A stretch of DNA of 64,000 nt, from positions 1,783,452 to 1,847,451 of the forward strand of contig CAVTLG010000002.1 in the NCBI GenBank assembly GCA_963735495.1, read 5' to 3'. Position numbers and translations under genes: made by a program. A model generated the notes under the pieces. It did not search any database, was not told the DNA's origin, and was given only the letters and a program-made list of their open reading frames with translations. Below, one piece after another: positions 8,059-17,733 of the stretch (position 1 is its first letter; each line of letters opens with the position of its first letter). This DNA is from CAVTLG01 sp963735495 (GTDB lineage: Bacteria; Chloroflexota; Ktedonobacteria; Ktedonobacterales; Ktedonobacteraceae).

Positions 8059-9480
8059 TTAGCGCGCTCTTGCTGCTTGCTTGGGAGGAATGTGCAGAGG
8101 ATGACCCTCGGCGGCCAGGATGGCTTCGCGCAAGCCTTCGCTGAGCGTTGGATGCGGGTGGATGGTTTCGCTGATCTCGTCTGCTGTCAGCTCGCCGTGC
8201 ATGGCGACGGAATATTCGGTGATCAGGTTTGTGGCATCTGGACCAATGATGTGCGCACCCAGGATTTCGCCATATTTGCCCATGATGACCTTAATGAAGC
8301 CCTCGGTCTCGTCGATGGCGACGGCTTTGCCGATGGCCGACCAGGGAAAACGCTCGGCCCGCGCTTCGGGATACTTTTGTTTCGCCTCGGCCTCGGTCAG
8401 ACCGACAAAGGCAATTTCAGGAAAAGTGTAGATGGGGTTGGGGATAACGTTATAGTCCATGCGCGCGCTATGGCCCGTGGCATTTGCCGCTGCCACTTCT
8501 CCCTCAGTCGAGGCGACGTGAGCCAGTCCCGCACCATGCACGAGATCGCCTATCGCGTAAATGCCCGGCAGGTTGGTTTCCATCTTCTCATTGACGCGCA
8601 CGCGCCCGCGATCACTGTCGAGTCCCTGCTCCATCAAATGTTCCAGGCCGCTATTGTTGGCGCGACGACTGACGGCCATCAACACATACTCAGCCGCAAA
8701 ACTCTGCTGGCCTTTCTCGGTGGTGGCGATCACTTTTTTCTGCTCGCCGTCGTCCTCAACGCCCTCAACCCGGGCACCGGTAACAATCGTGATGCCCCGC
8801 TTGCTCAGGATGCGGACCAGGAGTTTGCGCACCTCTTCATCGACGGGTGCCAGGATGTTCGGTAGCATCTCCAGGACTGTCACCTGTGTGCCCAGCGCGT
8901 TGAACATACAGGCCAGTTCGATGCCGATGACACCACCGCCCACGCAAATCAGGCTTTCGGGCGTCTGCGGCAGGTTCCAGCAGGTATCGCTATTCATGAT
9001 ATTCCGTCCATCGATGCCGGGCATTTGCGGTATCAAGGGCACGGAACCGGTGGCGAGGATGATCTTGTCCGCACTGAATTGCTGCGTACTGCCATCTTTA
9101 CTGACGGTGACGGTGCGCGCTGCGTCTACGGTACCCAGTCCGTCGAACACATCGACGTTGTTGCCCTTCATGAGCATCCCGACGCCGCCCGTCATGCGTT
9201 TCACGACTTTGTTTTTAAAGGCCACGGCCTTCGCCATATCAAAGGTTGCTGGCTGTGGCAGGTGGATACCCAGTTCTTCTAAGGCCGTCAGTTTGTACAA
9301 GGATTCGGCGATGTGCAGCATCGCTTTTGATGGGATGCAGCCTACGTTGAGGCATGTACCACCAAGATATTGTTTTTCGACGATGGCGACCTTTGCGCCT
9401 TGCTGGGCGGCATGAATGGCGGCAACATACCCGCCAGGACCTGAACCAATTATAGCGATATCGTAATGATTAGCTGGCAT
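8059..9480 (-). CDS. lpdA: Dihydrolipoyl dehydrogenase
   Basis: The E3 flavoprotein of 2-oxo-acid dehydrogenase and glycine-cleavage complexes, which reoxidises dihydrolipoamide with NAD+. The 473 residues are the normal length. An FAD-binding GSGPGGYVAA is near residue 13, the redox disulfide sits in GGTCLNVGCIPSK (Cys43 and Cys48), a second GGGVIGIE NAD site lies mid-protein, and the C-terminal HPHPTLSE carries the catalytic His-Glu pair. AGGAG precedes ATG 9480. No E1 or E2 gene is adjacent, so E3 is encoded apart from its complexes. Confidence 0.95.
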   Translation of the reverse strand: MPANHYDIAIIGSGPGGYVAAIHAAQQGAKVAIVEKQYLGGTCLNVGCIPSKAMLHIAESLYKLTALEELGIHLPQPATFDMAKAVAFKNKVVKRMTGGVGMLMKGNNVDVFDGLGTVDAARTVTVSKDGSTQQFSADKIILATGSVPLIPQMPGIDGRNIMNSDTCWNLPQTPESLICVGGGVIGIELACMFNALGTQVTVLEMLPNILAPVDEEVRKLLVRILSKRGITIVTGARVEGVEDDGEQKKVIATTEKGQQSFAAEYVLMAVSRRANNSGLEHLMEQGLDSDRGRVRVNEKMETNLPGIYAIGDLVHGAGLAHVASTEGEVAAANATGHSARMDYNVIPNPIYTFPEIAFVGLTEAEAKQKYPEARAERFPWSAIGKAVAIDETEGFIKVIMGKYGEILGAHIIGPDATNLITEYSVAMHGELTADEISETIHPHPTLSEGLREAILAAEGHPLHIPPKQAARAR

Positions 9481-9842
9481 ATATTTCTCCTACAAGCTGA
9501 AAATATACTTTCAATGCCTGTCTCTTTGCCTCTTGAGTACATAATTTTCCTGAGTACCAGTATACCATGAATTGCTGCGCCACTGTACTTCTCTCTGCCT
9601 GGTAGCTATGAACCGCAGCATGTGACCTATTTGGACTATACTCAATGCCATATCGTGACAGGTAAATGTTATCGAACGTATCAATAAGTGCAGACACAAA
9701 TACCAATTCTACAAATGCTTATTGTTCTGCTCGCACAAACTATCTATTAAGGTGAACGGGCACGTAGGTTCTACATTTAAGGTGCCTGTGTATAGGTGGG
9801 AGTGAATTGATGGTACAAATTTTATACATTGGGGGATACACA
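9481..9842. other. Gene-free spacer between divergent lpdA and the RiPP-like gene
   Basis: I see no credible coding region, only short shadow frames. It must hold the lpdA promoter (minus) and the promoter of the peptide gene at 9843 (plus). No strong paired -35/-10 sequences stand out. Confidence 0.4.
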
Positions 9843-10034
9843 ATGACAACGACCGGAGAACTACGCGCAATTATTGAGGATCTTGAACTGGTGGATGTTG
9901 GTGATGCCGCCAGTTATCTAGGCGAGGAAGCCGCCAATCTGGAACCATTGCCTTTACCTGAAACTACGACACTGACGTTTACCAGCAATCTGGAATGTGT
10001 GGTCAGGGAGAATTGTACTCCTTGCCATGTATGA
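9843..10034 (+). CDS. Small leader-core peptide, possible RiPP precursor (63 aa)
   Basis: The first 40 residues are acidic and Leu-rich (ELRAIIEDLELVDVGDAASYL), like leader peptides of lanthipeptide or thiopeptide precursors. A Pro/Leu hinge follows, then a Thr/Ser/Cys-containing C-terminus: TFTSNLECVVRENCTPCHV, with three Cys in the last 12 residues. ATG 9843 follows GGGGG by seven bases, and a terminator lies at 10071-10108, so this is a well-formed single-gene unit. No cyclase, dehydratase, radical-SAM enzyme or transporter is nearby; if it is a RiPP precursor, its enzymes are encoded elsewhere. A plain small protein remains possible. Confidence 0.6.
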   Translation: MTTTGELRAIIEDLELVDVGDAASYLGEEAANLEPLPLPETTTLTFTSNLECVVRENCTPCHV

Positions 10035-10070
10035 TGGCTTCTACACAATCGTATGTTTTGAGAAGATATA

Positions 10071-10108
10071 TAGCGCAGGCTCGATGGACAGAGCTTGCGC
10101 TACTTTTT
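10071..10108 (+). terminator. Rho-independent terminator of the small peptide gene
   Basis: TAGCGCAGGCTC pairs with GAGCTTGCGCTA and is followed by CTTTTT. It sits 37 bases after the stop codon at 10034. Confidence 0.8.
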
Positions 10109-10119
10109 CGCTCATCAGA

Positions 10120-10240
10120 CGGACGACAACCGCAAGGGATTGTCGCTACGCGGGGCGAGCAGGGACAACCCCGCACGAGAACGGACGACAACCGCAAGGG
10201 ATTGTCGCTACGCGGGGCGAGCAGGGACAACCCCGCACGA
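10120..10240. repeat. Two tandem 62-bp units of repeat family B
   Basis: GGACGACAACCGCAAGGGAT begins at 10121 and again at 10183, with nearly identical units of 62 bp. The core (GACAACCGCAAGGGATTGTC...CTACGCG) is the complement of a segment of the family B repeats at 19072 and 26972. Within each unit GGACAACCCC can pair with the GGGGCGAG side. Confidence 0.8.
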
Positions 10241-10246
10241 AGAACA

Positions 10247-10957
10247 TTAATATTTCGCCTCGGTCAGAACTTTGATGCGCTTTTCCACTGCCGGTATACC
10301 ACTGTCCTGCAACTGCTTGACTACGGCTTTGACATCGTACTGTACGCGCCTGTGTTCTGCCTGCCAGGTATCAGTTTGCCAGGTGAGAATGGCGTAGGAG
10401 GCGCGCAGATCGCCATCGCGTGGCAGTCCGCAACTGCCCACATCAACCAGCAAAAGATGCCGCCAGCGCCTTTGGTAGGCGACATGATAGTGTCCAAAGG
10501 CCACAGCACCAATCGTCGCCGGTAACGCGCCCAGGAGTTGCTCAAGCTGGTTATCAGGTGAGTCGGGGAAGATCGCCTCTTGCTGATTGCGTGGGTTGGC
10601 GTGCACTACCAGCAGATCTGTGCCTGCGGGATTGGTCACGAGATGTGACATGGGCAATCCCGCCAGGTAAGCGAGACCCGCCGGGCCGATCTGGTCGCGA
10701 GTCCAGGCTATCACGCTCTGTTTCTTGGAACCTTTCCTGGGTGTCAGGTTGAGAACGTCGACATCAGTGTTGCCCTGGATGACAGGACAATCAAGTCTTT
10801 GTATAATGTCCAACACCTCCCGTGGACGGGGACCGTTCAAGCAGAGATCGCCGGCAATTACCAGCCGGTCGATGGCCGGTTGTTGTGCCAGGTCTTGCAG
10901 GACGGCATCCAGTGCAACTGTGTTGCCATGGATATCGGATAGTATTGCTATACGCAT
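10247..10957 (-). CDS. Calcineurin-like metallophosphoesterase
   Basis: 236 residues starting MRIAILSDIHGNTVALDAV. The metal-binding blocks are visible: D-x-H (SDIHGN), GDLCLNGP, QGNTD (in place of GNHD), and later HANPRN and FGHYHVAY. It belongs to the YfcE/MJ0936-like group of small phosphodiesterases, with a cytoplasmic role and unknown substrate. ATG 10957 is preferred over a far upstream start because the metal site begins directly after it and AAGG precedes it. A second, smaller relative is encoded at 12034-12528. Confidence 0.85.
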   Translation of the reverse strand: MRIAILSDIHGNTVALDAVLQDLAQQPAIDRLVIAGDLCLNGPRPREVLDIIQRLDCPVIQGNTDVDVLNLTPRKGSKKQSVIAWTRDQIGPAGLAYLAGLPMSHLVTNPAGTDLLVVHANPRNQQEAIFPDSPDNQLEQLLGALPATIGAVAFGHYHVAYQRRWRHLLLVDVGSCGLPRDGDLRASYAILTWQTDTWQAEHRRVQYDVKAVVKQLQDSGIPAVEKRIKVLTEAKY

Positions 10958-11215
10958 AGAGTACCTTATAGAGAATATGTCGCTTAAATGTGTATCCAGG
11001 TCGTACATAATAGCGTGTGCATGTTGTGGATACACTCGCAAGATGCTTTTTACGAGCAAAGATTGATGGTCACTGATGGTTCTATAATTCATAGGTGCGC
11101 AGAAACGAGTGCTCGGCGCACCGCTCTGTACACGAGGGATTTAAAACCACGACCTTCTATCAGAACCATGAATACTATATCTCAAAATGAGGGAGCATAT
11201 CAAAAAAGATTGGAA

Positions 11216-11443
11216 TTAATCGTACACTCCTTCATCTTCAGCAAGGTGAGTGATTTCAGCGAGTCCATGTTTTCTTACCTCGTCTTGACGTTTTTTGTAC
11301 ATCAATACGTCGCTGAAGCGAATACGCCGGTGGGAACCAACTTTCACAAAAGGGATTTTATGCTCTTCAAGCAACTTTATTAAAAAAGGCCGTGAAACAT
11401 TCAAGAAATCAGCGGCTTCCTGTGTTGTTACCTCTTTATACAT
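11216..11443 (-). CDS. Excisionase-type HTH protein, antitoxin-like
   Basis: 75 residues: MYKEVTTQEAADFLNVSRPFLIKLLEEHKIPFVKVGSHRRIRFSDVLMY is a MerR-like/excisionase winged HTH, followed by a charged tail ending LAEDEGVYD. Proteins of this shape are commonly the antitoxin partner of a PIN-domain toxin, which would normally follow directly downstream. Here the downstream stretch (10958-11215) holds no toxin gene, so this is an orphan or a lone DNA-binding regulator. Confidence 0.8.
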   Translation of the reverse strand: MYKEVTTQEAADFLNVSRPFLIKLLEEHKIPFVKVGSHRRIRFSDVLMYKKRQDEVRKHGLAEITHLAEDEGVYD

Positions 11444-11803
11444 AAGTTATGTCGCTCATCCTTTAACCTCCCCTTTGCTTTTTAACTTTTTCTTGTCTTG
11501 TTAAGAACAAATCTCTCTCTCCAGCAAGTATATACTTTATTGCTGGTTTATCAAAACAGCGATAAACATCAATTATAGCTTGTACCACTTTTCTGAAAAT
11601 AAATCATTGTGAGTTAAGGGGAGCTAAAGGGCAGATAGGTAAGGAAATAGAAGCCCTTGTAGTAAAGCGGGACGTAGAGTACTTTACTGAATGGCTGCGT
11701 AAACGTATCCAAATTTTGTAAAATGACGTATACTATTAGTAATTGAAAAAATGTTTAAAAAATTACTTGGTAGATGCTGTATCCTCTGCCAAAAGGTAAA
11801 AGT
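11444..11803. other. Gene-free AT-rich spacer
   Basis: Between the divergent HTH gene (minus) and the small gene at 11804 (plus). I see no open frame with a ribosome site, no structured RNA and no repeat. Confidence 0.4.
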
Positions 11804-12022
11804 ATGATAAAGGACAAGAAGCAGAGTACAACGGAGATGGGGAGCCGACAGAGTCACTCTATAAGTGATGATTCTAGCGCTCGTTTTATACGCATTAGAT
11901 GGGGCTTCTTCCGTAGTGCTTTTAAACCCACAAGGCGAGGTCTATCTCAACAAGTGCTTGATACAGCAGATCAGATGATAAAAGAGTATCAACCTGATCT
12001 GGAATACCTCAAAGATAAATAA
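11804..12022 (+). CDS. Small basic hypothetical protein (72 aa)
   Basis: It starts MIKDKKQSTTEMGSRQSHS, has a basic middle (IRIRWGFFRSAFKPTRRG) and a helical C-terminus (QQVLDTADQMIKEYQPDLEYLKDK). No family is recognised. AAAAGG lies seven bases before ATG 11804. The stop is 11 bases before the GTG of the phosphoesterase at 12034, so the two are probably co-transcribed. Confidence 0.5.
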   Translation: MIKDKKQSTTEMGSRQSHSISDDSSARFIRIRWGFFRSAFKPTRRGLSQQVLDTADQMIKEYQPDLEYLKDK

Positions 12023-12033
12023 GTAGTAGCCTT

Positions 12034-12528
12034 GTGATAAAAAGAGTTGGCGTAATTTCAGACACGCATATGCCGCGCTACACAGCCTTGCCTGAAAGTA
12101 TCTGGCAGCACTTTGCAGGCGTCGAGATGATTATCCATGCAGGCGACCTGTCAGTGCTGGCTGTACTGGCGGAGCTGGAGACGATTGCGCCTGTGGTGGC
12201 CGTGCAGGGCAATGTCGAGCGGGAAGAAGTTGTGCTCGCGTTGCCCATTAAACGTGAAGTTGTGGTGGGACAGTGTAGAATTGGCGTGGTACACATACTT
12301 GGGGACGCCAGATACTATGCGCGCACGGCCCGCCAGGAGTTTCCCTCTGCACGCGTGGTCGTGTTTGGCCACAGTCATAACCCCTATAACCAGGAGCATG
12401 ACGGGCAACTCCTGTTCAATCCCGGTAGCGCGACTGATCGTCGTCGCCAGCCTACCTGTAGTATTGGCATGCTCTCTATCGATGATGAGCAGCACAGTGT
12501 ACACGGCGAGATCATCAGTTTATCATAA
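12034..12528 (+). CDS. YfcE-type phosphodiesterase
   Basis: 164 residues with the compact MJ0936/YfcE metallophosphoesterase layout: VGVISDTHMPR (metal ligands D and H), IIHAGDLS, VQGNVER (Asn ligand), GVVHILGD and VVFGHSHNPYNQ (His ligands), then FNPGSATDRRRQP, a motif typical of YfcE. Such enzymes hydrolyse phosphodiesters with Mn2+; the natural substrate is unknown. The start is GTG 12034, directly after the small gene at 11804-12022. Confidence 0.9.
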   Translation: MIKRVGVISDTHMPRYTALPESIWQHFAGVEMIIHAGDLSVLAVLAELETIAPVVAVQGNVEREEVVLALPIKREVVVGQCRIGVVHILGDARYYARTARQEFPSARVVVFGHSHNPYNQEHDGQLLFNPGSATDRRRQPTCSIGMLSIDDEQHSVHGEIISLS

Positions 12529-12757
12529 CTTTTCAGGTACTATGGTGTGTACTGTTTCCAACCTTGGGGTAAATAATACATGGTGGCTCGCATAGGGGGC
12601 CGAGCCACTTGTCCCTCTTTTCCCCTGGCCTCTCTTGAACATCGATGCTATTATAAAAAATAAAGGGACGCAAACAACATCATTTCTGTCGAGGAATGTC
12701 CCGGTGACAGGCTTCTCTGAGCCGGTCAACGCTTCCTAGTGAGAAAGGACGCCTCTC

Positions 12758-13744
12758 ATGGAAGGTATTGAATTCAGTAACAAAGGCAAAGAGAAAGCCA
12801 TTGATCAGAGCTCCCCCAGGGAGACTACACCTAACGAAGGATATTATGACGACGCGATGCGCCTGCGTCTACACGATCGGCGACAGCAATGGGAGGGGGA
12901 CGAGTACCCTATGGCAACGAATGCCCCGTATCCTGTGCCTCGTGAGTCTTCTGCTGAACCTTCGATGCTAACGGCTGACACATACCCCACGCTGCCAGAC
13001 GACCAGCTGGGCAGCTTCTCCGCATACCTCTACACAGATTTCTCACCGCAACAAGAAGGCCCCTCTTCTTGGCGTGTAGAGTCTGGGAGCGATTATCCAA
13101 ACATCGACCCCAGGCTTCTGCCTACTCGTGACCCAGAGACTCAGCCGGGCTCTTCTCTGATGCGTGATGTCCCACCGCAACAAGAAGGCTACGATAACAA
13201 ATCAACACAGCGGGTAGCACCTGAAGAAGTTATAGACGCTATCAATGCAGATTGTGATAAACGTGGTGTGCCAAGAGAAGGTGAATATGTATATTCTCTA
13301 TATACAAGGTATTACCGCTTACAGCATAGGAGAGAATGGAAGCATACAAAAGAAGAAGAGAAAAAAGAAGTAACAAGATGTAGATCACTTTGGAATAAGC
13401 ATGTAGAAAAATTAGCAGAAGGAAGAAATATACATCATATTGAGAATAGAAAACAAAGAAAATCAGCGGATACTGCTAGAGCAACACAAATAAGACGTTA
13501 TGCAGGAAAGAAAGGGATAAATTTGAGATCAAGAGAGGCAGATACACCAAGTAAGGCATTAAAGGCATTTAAAAGAGCAAGAGAAGAGAACCATCGAGAA
13601 TTAAGCACTCATGCAAAAGGAAGAACAGATGATAAGTGGGAAACGAAAGCGACGAACTACGATTCTGATAATTACGTGACGACGGACCCCGAGCCACCAG
13701 CAGAAATAAAGCCAATATCAAGGCAGAAGAAAAAAAGGCGGTAG
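12758..13744 (+). CDS. Highly charged hypothetical protein with a two-part composition
   Basis: 328 residues, no recognised domain. The N-terminal 155 residues are acidic and Pro/Ser-rich (probably disordered) and use GC-rich codons. From about residue 160 (position 13,235) the DNA becomes A-rich with AGA/AAA/ATA codons and the protein becomes strongly basic (HTKEEEKKEV, ENRKQRKSAD, QKKKRR). This suggests two DNA sources or a nucleic-acid-binding tail. AAGGA lies eight bases before ATG 12758. There is no signal peptide. It stands alone. Confidence 0.55.
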   Translation: MEGIEFSNKGKEKAIDQSSPRETTPNEGYYDDAMRLRLHDRRQQWEGDEYPMATNAPYPVPRESSAEPSMLTADTYPTLPDDQLGSFSAYLYTDFSPQQEGPSSWRVESGSDYPNIDPRLLPTRDPETQPGSSLMRDVPPQQEGYDNKSTQRVAPEEVIDAINADCDKRGVPREGEYVYSLYTRYYRLQHRREWKHTKEEEKKEVTRCRSLWNKHVEKLAEGRNIHHIENRKQRKSADTARATQIRRYAGKKGINLRSREADTPSKALKAFKRAREENHRELSTHAKGRTDDKWETKATNYDSDNYVTTDPEPPAEIKPISRQKKKRR

Positions 13745-13839
13745 CGTCTCTCACCCTGTTCGTTTTCCTTACGCTCAAATTTGGTTGGGAGCAAGCTGTT
13801 GTGTGTAATTACAATTTACCTTTTGCTTGCTTGCTCTGC

Positions 13840-16800
13840 CTACGGGGTAGGCGGTGCTGGCAAGGGCATACGTGGTGGCGCTGTCGTCCAGAGTAACGCG
13901 ATTTCGGCTGGCGTGAGACCATACGCGCTATTGACCAGATCACTGATCCTACGCTCTAATATTCCCGCTTCAGCCCTATCCTGCTGCAAGGGCGTGACCT
14001 GCTCCGTGTAGCCGGCGCGCAGGTCTCTTAGCGCTGCTGGCGTGAGCTTTTGAGCCGCTCTGGGACGTCGTTTGCGCACCTCATCGACAAAGACCTGCGG
14101 CTCCATCTCCAGCACATTTTCCAGGCGCTTGCCCGGCTCTGCTACCTCAAATTCTGTGCGCAACCAATCGAACAGCAGTTGCCGCGCCTCGTGACCGGCG
14201 CGCGTCATCGCGATCAGCCTGGCTACCGCCTGCTCTGTCTCTGCTCGTATGCTGTCAGTAGGCTGTGCGATAGGCAATGTTTCCATTCGCTCGCCTACGG
14301 GACTCAATGCCTCGTCTTTCATATGTGGTAAGTAGCGCCAGTTATACCACCACATCAGTGGAGAGTTTAAGACAGCAAGGAGATAGGTATCAGCATAAGC
14401 CAGAAAAAAAGCCTTGTTATTGGAAAACAGCTTGCTGTTGTCAATACAATAGGCTGGGTGAAACTGTATCTCCTGATACATAATCTTTGGTTGCTCAAAC
14501 ATCTGCCAGTAATCTACTGCATCTTGAATCTCATACCAGCAGTAAGAACCAGGCTTTCTACCAGGCCATTCTCCTCCTGTCCAGCCTTTGGGCCTGGGCT
14601 CAAGCTGTTCACGAAACTGCAGAAGGTGGTTTTTAATGGCTGGATAAGAGTCAATATTGATGCCTCTGCGGCTAAAAATCATCCATAGATCAGCCCATGC
14701 AGGCGACCAGCGTTTGATATCTTGACCGCGTAAATATGGTTTGATAATCTCGGCGCAACGGGGATCTTCACGTATGAGACGATTTTTGGTTGCGGTATCA
14801 ATCAAGAACGCCTCGTTTAGTCCGGTCAGCACACCGCGATAGGGCTTCACATTGGCAAACTTGGTGAGCGGTACACCCACGCGCTGGATTTTAGCGAGCA
14901 GATCATCAACTGCCGCATCTTCCAGGTTCCAGGCGGTCGCGCCAAAACGCTTGAGTGGAAGGTTGTGGCTCTGCTCATGAATATAACCATCCAGGCTCTG
15001 CTGCTGCTGCACGATGCGGCTCAACTCTGCGCGTGGGAAATTGAGCACCTGCACCTGTGCTTCTGGCTGTGGCGCTGGTTCCTCCGCTGCTAGCGGCTTA
15101 TGCAGGACCAGTATACACGGGAAAACATCGGCATCCTCAAAGATGGGCGCGTGCCCGAAGTCAACGATGCGCTCCAACGCGCCCGTTTGCGCGAAAAAAG
15201 CCCGTAGCGGTTGACCATAACCTGCACGCATCCATTTGTTGGTCACGATGTAGGACATGCGCCCGCCAGCACGCGTCAGGTGCAGTCCTTGCTGATAAAA
15301 GTAGACGTAGAGATCGGCTACCCCATCGTAGGTTTCCGGGTAGGCAGCCGCAAAATACGCTTTGAATGCTCCCAGCTCCTCCTGCCGGATATAGGGCGGA
15401 TTGCCAATCACAACGTCAAAACCCGCAGCGACACCTTTATGTTGTCCATAACGATTGAAGAAGACTTCGGGGTACTCTAACTCCCAGTGAAAGAAGTCCA
15501 ATCTGTCCGCAACGCTCTTTGCGGCTTGCAGCCAGGCATCGAATTGCGGTGGGGCGATAGAGGTCCGTCCGGTCGCGTAGTCGCTGAAGGGTTTCCACAA
15601 GGTCTCGTCTACGCTGACACCGAAATGCGCGGCGCTGACCACGTTTGCTAGTTTGCTGTATTTATCCGTCAATTTCTGGCGTATCTCTTTGTAGATTTGC
15701 TCTTGTTCCTTGACCTCGTCGATGGTCTGGGCGGGATTGACCTCGATCATCCACATCAGGTCGACGGCTGTGGTCATGACCTGGCGCAGACTTTCAGCGT
15801 CGAACAGCAGCGACTGCGTGGCGTCGGCATCAGGAGTGGGCGTTGCGCGGGCCTTTTTGCTCTTCTTTTTCGCCGTCTCCAGTCTGAGTTCGGCGAGGCG
15901 CGTGCCGATTAGCGAATTACCGGAGCGCAGGTGATGATCCAAAAACGAGAGTGGACGGTCTTTTGCCACGGTCGTCAGCCACAGTGAGAGCTGTGCCAGA
16001 TCGACTGCCAGTGGGTTGAGATCGACACCGTAGATACAGGATTGCGCCACGCGCCGTCGCCAGAAGGCCAGCTCACTTTCGCCGCCTGTCTCGTCTTGCG
16101 ACTGCTCAATGTGCTCGAACCAGGAAACGCGCAATATAATCAGTGGCTTCGACGGGGAAGTGTCCGCTCCCCATGGCCGGATCAAGCACTTTGACATTGA
16201 GTACGGCCTCGATCTTCTCCTGTTCGCTCTGTGCACCGGCAATGGCCTGGCGCAAGACAGGTCCCAGCGTATCCTCGACCATGTACTTTACGACATAATC
16301 GGGCGTGTAATAACTGCCGGTGGCTTTGCGCTCACCTTTTTCATTCTTGAGATCAATGCTCCACCCATCCTCCGGCGTGTCCAGCACTTCCAGGTGGAAC
16401 TCCAGCAATCCCTCGTAGATCGTGCCCAGGTGGCGTTCAGCCAGGTCGCGATAATCAACAAACTGTCCGTCTACGCGTGCCAGCTTATCAATGGCTTGCT
16501 GAAGATGCAGATCCCCCACGGCATAGCGTTCCAGGAACGGGTGGCGCTGCGGATTGAACAAACCTCCGTTAAAGGTGGTGACGGCCAGCGTAGGATTGCC
16601 CTTGTCGATGATGCGAAAGAGCGCCGCGAGCTGTCCCCAGAGCGTCGCCGCGTCCGCTGCCAGCGCTATCTCCAGCTTGAGATTCTGCTGGATGGTGGTC
16701 TTGATGTGATCCAGGCTGTAGTGCTGACCATAGCTGGCATTCTCATGGACAGGCAGCAAATCGCGGGATTCAGCATAAAAGATGAACAGTAAGCGATAGA

Positions 16801-17695
16801 GCAGAATGAGTGCGTGGTCATAGATCTGCTTGAGCGTCTGTTGATCGGTCTGGAGTGCGTTCTGTCGATAATCAAGGAAGCCCTGGGCCACGTGACGCAG
16901 CGCTTCATAGACCTGAGTTTTGAGTGAGTTGCTCACACCCCGTGCGTACTCGACACTCTTCTGTAGCAGGGCTTCGACGCTCATCTCGCCTGGATCGAAC
17001 GCCTGGCGGCGAAAGAAGGTGTAGAAATACAGGAATTTGTCGACATCATCGGCCTGTAGCAGTTCTGGCAGATTGACCTCGTAGAAGCGATCCAGTTTAT
17101 GGGCGGTATCTTTATGATAGAGTCGCCAGAGTCGGCCATTGGTCAAGATGCCCCATGCCAGGCCGCTGTGTTGCATGTAGAAGGAGATCTGATAGGATGG
17201 GTTTTTGTTGGTGAAGGGATCACCGCCCACGCGTTTAAGGGAAACATCCAGTGGACGGTCCCAGGTTTTGGCATCACCAACGGCAATGGCAGCGGCCAGG
17301 AGCCTATCATTGAGTTTTTTGTGCTTATTGGCGACGAGTGCAGCCTGGTCGCGGTAGAACACATAATCGGGCGTTTTGCTGCCGTCGGGCGTTTCCAGCG
17401 ACGGTTGGACCTCAAATGTATGGCCGAGCCGCCTCAACACTGGCTTGATAAAGTCATCTTCTGCCTGGGCTTCCTTCTCGCCGGGTGTGTAATCTGCGAA
17501 GATACGCTGAAGATCGTTCAGGACTACCCTGGCTTCAACCGCAAGCTGCTGCCATTCAGCTCAACCTGGCAACGTGACGTTTAAGTAATGGTCAGAAAAG
17601 AGTTGCTGATTGCGGTGGGGATGGGGCGTCAGCGCGAGCTGAGTAATCTGAGCAGGCTGCCCGGTGGACTTGCTCGTACGTGGTTTGGATGGCAT
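13840..17695 (-). pseudogene. Type IIG (Eco57I-like) restriction-modification enzyme, broken
   Basis: The coding frame runs from ATG 17695 to 13840 (about 1,285 codons) but has a TGA at 17561-17563 (codon 45) and a frameshift near 16,115-16,135. In order it shows an N-terminal region with TPDYVFYRD (nuclease-like), a helical linker, methylase motif I VLDPAMGSGHF, then after the frameshift IYGVDLNPLAVDLAQLSLWL, the catalytic VIGNPPYIRQEEL (motif IV) and a C-terminal target-recognition part. An intact relative would methylate adenine and cleave at one site. Two independent lesions suggest decay; sequence errors are the alternative. Confidence 0.8.
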
Positions 17696-17733
17696 GCGGC
17701 TCCCTTTCTTGCGACTTCTCTTCTGATGGCATC

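Noticed and set aside
11085..11170. Possible degenerate tRNA (T-arm-like GGTCGTGG...AAATCCCTCG on the minus strand)
   Set aside because: The T stem has a mismatch and an oversized loop, and no acceptor or anticodon arm can be formed.
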